Positions 59,804 to 64,000 of a DNA stretch of 64,000 nt are shown here, piece after piece. The stretch comes from Zygaena filipendulae (taxonomy: Eukaryota; Arthropoda; Insecta; Lepidoptera; Zygaenidae), in NCBI GenBank assembly GCA_907165275.2, contig OU015660.1:6264501-6328500 (forward strand), in the 5' to 3' direction. The notes beneath the pieces are model-generated. The model searched no databases and was not told the origin of the DNA. It saw only the letters and a list, made by a program, of their open reading frames with translations. Made by a program: the position numbers and the translations under genes. The stretch's first letter is position 1; each line of letters starts with the position of its first letter.

Positions 59804-62538
59804 ATCGTCAAAAATTAACGTTAACCTTATATTTTTTACTTGTATTAGATATCAACAAGAATCTAATACTGAGGCCCTTCCATACGCCCGTCGTTTTACC
59901 TTGAGACTTATTGAGTGACCTGTTCTTTTGTTGAGGACCCCATGATTTATTATATCGACCGCCCATCGTCTTCTTGAAGTGATACTAATTTTAATCACTC
60001 ATAAACAGTTACTCACGCCTCGTTTAATATACCTGCCTACCTAAATATGATTTGAGTAAATACATATTATTAAAAAACAATTTGGCGCGTTAAAGTAGAT
60101 AAGTGATAGAAATATGGTTTTGTTAATAGTTTTTTTTTTTTTTTTTACACCACACGCCAGTTATTAAGAATGTGAATGTCTGTAGAATGTGTCCAGCAGG
60201 TTGGACCTACCTACCTCTTAAGTTTTTTTTTTCTATCATATTACTTTAGATAACTGCGATGTTGCGTGTGCGTACTCAACCCAATAATTTCCTCGCTTAA
60301 TAGAATTTATTTGCTTGTAAGTACATCAAATTATTTCGTAATGAAATGTCTGGCCGGCGTATATAGTTTGATCTGTGCGGATGCTTTTATTGTGTAGCAA
60401 AGGCGAACGACCGTGATCGTCGCCAATATACTTACTAGGTGTGTTCTTGAAATTACTTTATTGGGTAACCTGTTTCCGAACGTATAAGCGTGTAATACGG
60501 TGATAAATCGATGCGCTACAATAAAATACACGACATTACCCGACTAATACACGTAGTGACACGACGATTTGTTGTACCAATATAAACGTAGTCCATACAA
60601 GTATAGATGCTAATTACGGACCCCCTAGTTGAGCTTGAGACATATCCATAATCCGGATTAGGTGTGTACTTATTTCTTCAACTTTCAACGATCACAGTTC
60701 CGTTACTTATTAAACTTTAAACCTATTAAACTTATTTGTTTTTTTTGCATGCCAGATTGGCTAAAGAAAGGGTGTAAACTCTTGTCGCCATTGAGCGATA
60801 TTATCTACCACGATTGGTACTTCCTGTAATATTGTAATATAGTCCTTTTGTGTGCATTAAAGTATAGAATCTTACTAAAATTAAGGTATAAATAATAAAT
60901 AAATATACCTTTCAGAAAAAACCTGTAAATTTTCAGCGTTACGATGCATTATGCGTATACGATTATGCGTGCGTATACGATGATTAATAGGTATAACGAA
61001 AAGGAGTTGCCCCCTCTTGAAATCATTCAAAATATTTAAGAACCATTCTAAAATCGATGTAGGATCGGTCTAAAAACAGCGGACAAATATGGGAGAAACC
61101 GTTTTCCTATTAACATACATATTTTTAAAGTTTGTTAGACTATTCACTTTATTCAGGGAGATCAAATGGTTGTAAATCACAAATTAGCAATTTGAATTTG
61201 AATATATCCAGTCGTTTATGGAGAAACGTCACATGCAATGTTATTTTCTTCGGAGACATTTTAATAAGGAAACAATCGCTTACTGGAGGTGTCAGGCGCG
61301 TGGATCTTTACGACCCTTCCTAGTTCCTGGTCTCCATATTGGTTATTCCTCTCGCGTAGTCCACGGCCCGGGACCGGTATGTGTAAACGAGCTGTGCATA
61401 CCCGACGCTAATTCTTCCTTACGACGAACCGCGCCCGGCATAGACACGATCTAGAAGCCTTTAAGCGAACACCGACAATCAGAACTAACCTCCTCTGTCG
61501 TGTATTCATGATGTAGCATGAGGCGGTACAATCGCACCATATTCGATGAAATGTCCTATATAAAATCTAGTCTAATCCTACAGACTTACGATTCCGTTGC
61601 TTTTCTCTGATTATTGTCTACCATAAACTTGAAAAGACCAATTTATAACAATCACCGAAATCTTTACTTATTTATTTGAATGAAATAAAAAATATTTATA
61701 TTTTATTCAAACTTTCTTTTACGGGCTCTTTGGAATAATCCTTTTTTTTATTATCAGGGACTGATGTCTTATATACGTATTATTGTAAGGTAATGAAACA
61801 GACGCAAAAGCAACATTTACCACAACCTCAGTATGAATGTCTGACGATCTTTGTATTTTAATGACTTCCCTAATTTCGCATCGTTGTAAATATTTCTAAG
61901 CGCTTGCGCTTTTGACAAGAAAATATTATGACGTTTATAATGCATGTCTACGTCGAGAATGACGTAACTATTCATAGTGTTCTTAGTGCTCTCTTGTTAA
62001 TTCTAAGAATTCTAACGGTGCATCTGTCTGCGTACGATATGAACACAAAACGCCCCAGTTATCGTAATAAAAATGTAATGGTGTCTACAACTGTTTTATC
62101 ATCTCGTGTGACTTGTTTTTATAATTGTTCCCTGTATTGCCTACAAGTCCTCTGCTGAATGTCTATAAAGGTTAAGTTGGTATGTGCTTGGCATATTACA
62201 TTTATTTTTATTTGTGTGAGATGTGACTTAGCTCTTAGCTCAATGAAGAATAAACGCTGGAAATTATTAAAAAGCTTAACTCTTAAGTTTATTTATTTAT
62301 TTAAAGAACTTTATTGTACAAAACGCGAACTTAATGCCTAAGGCATTATCTACCAGTACTTATATAAATAATATTACCACGAATAAATTGTATATATATT
62401 AGGAAGAAAAACTTATTATAATTTTATTAAACAAATTTTTCGTTCCACCCTGTCTGATCATTGGTCAACCTTAATGTTAAATAGCCAATAAATAATTGTA
62501 AGTCAATAAACCGAAATTCTCTCGTTTGTAAAATTTAG

Positions 62539-62632
62539 ATCGGCAGTGACGGCGGTATCCTGGCATCCACAGTCTGGACTCCTGGCTTCCGTGGACCGCG
62601 GCAAACGCGCCATCGTATGGGGGGACTTGTGA
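62539..62632 (+). CDS. Atg16: Atg16 last coding exon: WD40 blade 7 and stop
   Basis: Acceptor 'gtaaaatttag'. It completes a Thr codon and reads SAVTAVSWHPQSGLLASVDR, then GKRAIVWGDL and TGA (62630-62632). It corresponds to human [28 protein letters not shown] from memory, ending at the same point, so the C terminus is complete. The five exons sum to 627 bases, 208 codons plus stop, with all phases consistent. Confidence 0.95.
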
Positions 62633-64000
62633 CACGCCTGGGACCTGCCTCGCCCTGAACCGCCGCCTGCGGAACAGGTAGATAGAAAAAAAACTATAGC
62701 TATAACAAACACCTACACACGAAAAGTAACCTAAGTAGAAAACCTTCAGCATCAGTTCTGTGGGACAACGTCAACAAATAAGCTCTAAATCAACATTGTG
62801 ATGGACGTGTTAGATATGCGTGGAGTACCCCCGTGGCCTTGACGCTAAGCACCCCAAGATTTTTAGTGGGTTTGCTGCCCTTTTCAGGACAGAAACTCCC
62901 GCATAACCACCGCTGATCATGGCCGTTAGTTAACCATAAAGGATATTCCTTGTTAAAAAAAATAACTTTATGTATTTTGTCTACTTCGGTTAGCTAAAAA
63001 GCTTGCATCTTCAGCTTTAAGATTAAGCGCTGATTTGACAGTTTCTCCGGTCAAAGAACATACAGCAATCTTTAATCAATAGTTGATTATTTTAGCACCT
63101 AAATCTATATCAATATTATTTAAAGTATTCATGCAATATCGTTAATGATTCTCTAACTGCTTCACCGAGAATAATTTCAATGACTAAACCACTAAACAGC
63201 TTCTTTTGTGATAAGGCATTTGCGTTATTGTATAATTCTCACACAATACAAATTCGTCTACAAGTGAAAGCGTCACTTTCGACTTTCATTAAGTTTTTGT
63301 GTAAAGTGTATGTGTATGGGCCGCGCGGCCCGACCATATTGTCTCGCGACATAAATTTAGCGGTCTATTCTAAACGAATCGCCCAGATATGCCGTCTGGC
63401 ACCGCGGCTCCACCGGGCTAGCACGTGCTAATGGTGCGACGAAGATAGCAATCGCGACGAAAGTTTTCGCATTGTTGTGTATTGCGTGTGCTTTTACGTT
63501 ATCCGGGTCACCAATAGATTCGGCTGATTGTGACCGTCCCGTGGTCGCAGCGACACTTGCCGGCTCGCTATCCGCTCGATTGGATTGCTGGCTACACGCG
63601 CGACCCACCGTTCACTTGTTGTCGTATTAAGCGGAAAATTCAATAGTCCAGTTCTCAGTACGTGATCGGTATCGTACCTACTCTTATTGCACGGGCATCG
63701 GTCCGATGGTCCACTTTCATTTCCCATCGGGAATGTACATTTATCAAACAATCGTATTAGTTTCTTTTATCATTCGAATAATATTATATGGTTACACTAA
63801 ATAAGTTAACCTCGATTTTTTTATAAACAAGCCTTTATAGCTACTGAGTGTTTTTTATCGACATTTCAATGTGATATATCAATAAGCCAATTTGTATGCT
63901 TTGTTATCGTAAATAATAAACTAATTCGCCACCTGAGCAAATTTGTTAGTGTGAATATCTCAGCACACTTTCTTCTGCTTTAAGTTGGTCATTTTTTACA
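62633..64000. other. Presumed Atg16 3'UTR and downstream DNA
   Basis: The first canonical AATAAA seen after the stop is at 63915-63920, about 1.3 kb away, so the poly(A) site is uncertain. CpG-rich, high-complexity sequence at 63310-63620 ('gggccgcgcggcccgacc') carries 83-85-codon frames without recognisable domains; it may be regulatory DNA of the next gene. Confidence 0.4.

Larger units (their letters stand above)
55263..62538. other. 7.3-kb last intron of Atg16
   Basis: No further WD40 exon is needed: phases join directly across it. It holds the large inverted repeat, a TIR element and a Helitron, listed separately, and CpG-rich patches near 55790-55870, 57930-58010 and 58110-58170. The 102- and 100-codon frames overlapping at 57899-58314 on opposite strands are unrecognised. 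Confidence 0.75.

Noticed and set aside
62477..62752. 91-codon minus-strand frame
   Set aside because: Antisense to the last Atg16 exon.

Overview
This is an AT-rich animal nuclear window, almost certainly from a moth or butterfly. The evidence is more than two dozen short non-autonomous Helitrons of the lepidopteran Lep1-like type. These start TC(CTACTAATATT), end in a CCGCGG...CCGCGG hairpin plus CTAG, and sit between an A and a T. LINE 3' tails and tRNA-derived SINEs of lepidopteran type are also present. Bacterial-style reading does not apply: most short ORFs are chance frames in introns, intergenic DNA or repeats.

Only one protein-coding gene is recognised with confidence. It is the 3' end of the autophagy gene Atg16 (ATG16L1 homologue) on the + strand. 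Five exons (50301-50421, 50521-50700, 52833-52917, 55116-55262, 62539-62632) have matching splice phases and encode 208 residues, the last five WD40 blades, ending at a TGA at 62630-62632. The earlier exons (Atg5-binding helix, coiled coil, first blades) were not found in the preceding 50 kb. They lie further upstream across a very long intron, or I missed them.

Layout. 1-4605: non-coding, with a perfect 28-bp inverted repeat at 3163-3220. 4606-4818: a complete U6 snRNA sequence fused to an unrelated 65-bp segment and a (GAA)n tail, enclosed by a perfect 12-bp target duplication; it is a chimeric retrocopy, not an ordinary U6 gene. 9293-9766: a TIR element carrying a nested 237-bp foldback element. 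11312-11424 and 45438-45547: GC-rich snapback elements. 14930-15480, 21170-21400, 27940-28260, 48560-48800 and 63310-63620: isolated CpG-rich islands that may be promoters or conserved regulatory DNA. 16302-16912: a TIR element containing two Helitrons. 25319-25564: a minus-strand poly(A) retrocopy with a 12-bp target duplication. 41633-42238: a TIR-bounded segment containing a tRNA-derived SINE. 50301-62632: Atg16 exons, with introns full of Helitrons, a SINE and a 440-bp inverted repeat.

The window is best read as a long non-coding stretch shaped by nested mobile-element insertion, followed by the tail of Atg16. The mobile-element history is the richest content: nesting with an empty-site comparison, template-switch retrotransposition, and Helitrons with duplicated 3' cassettes. 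All calls are by eye; no alignment or database search was run.
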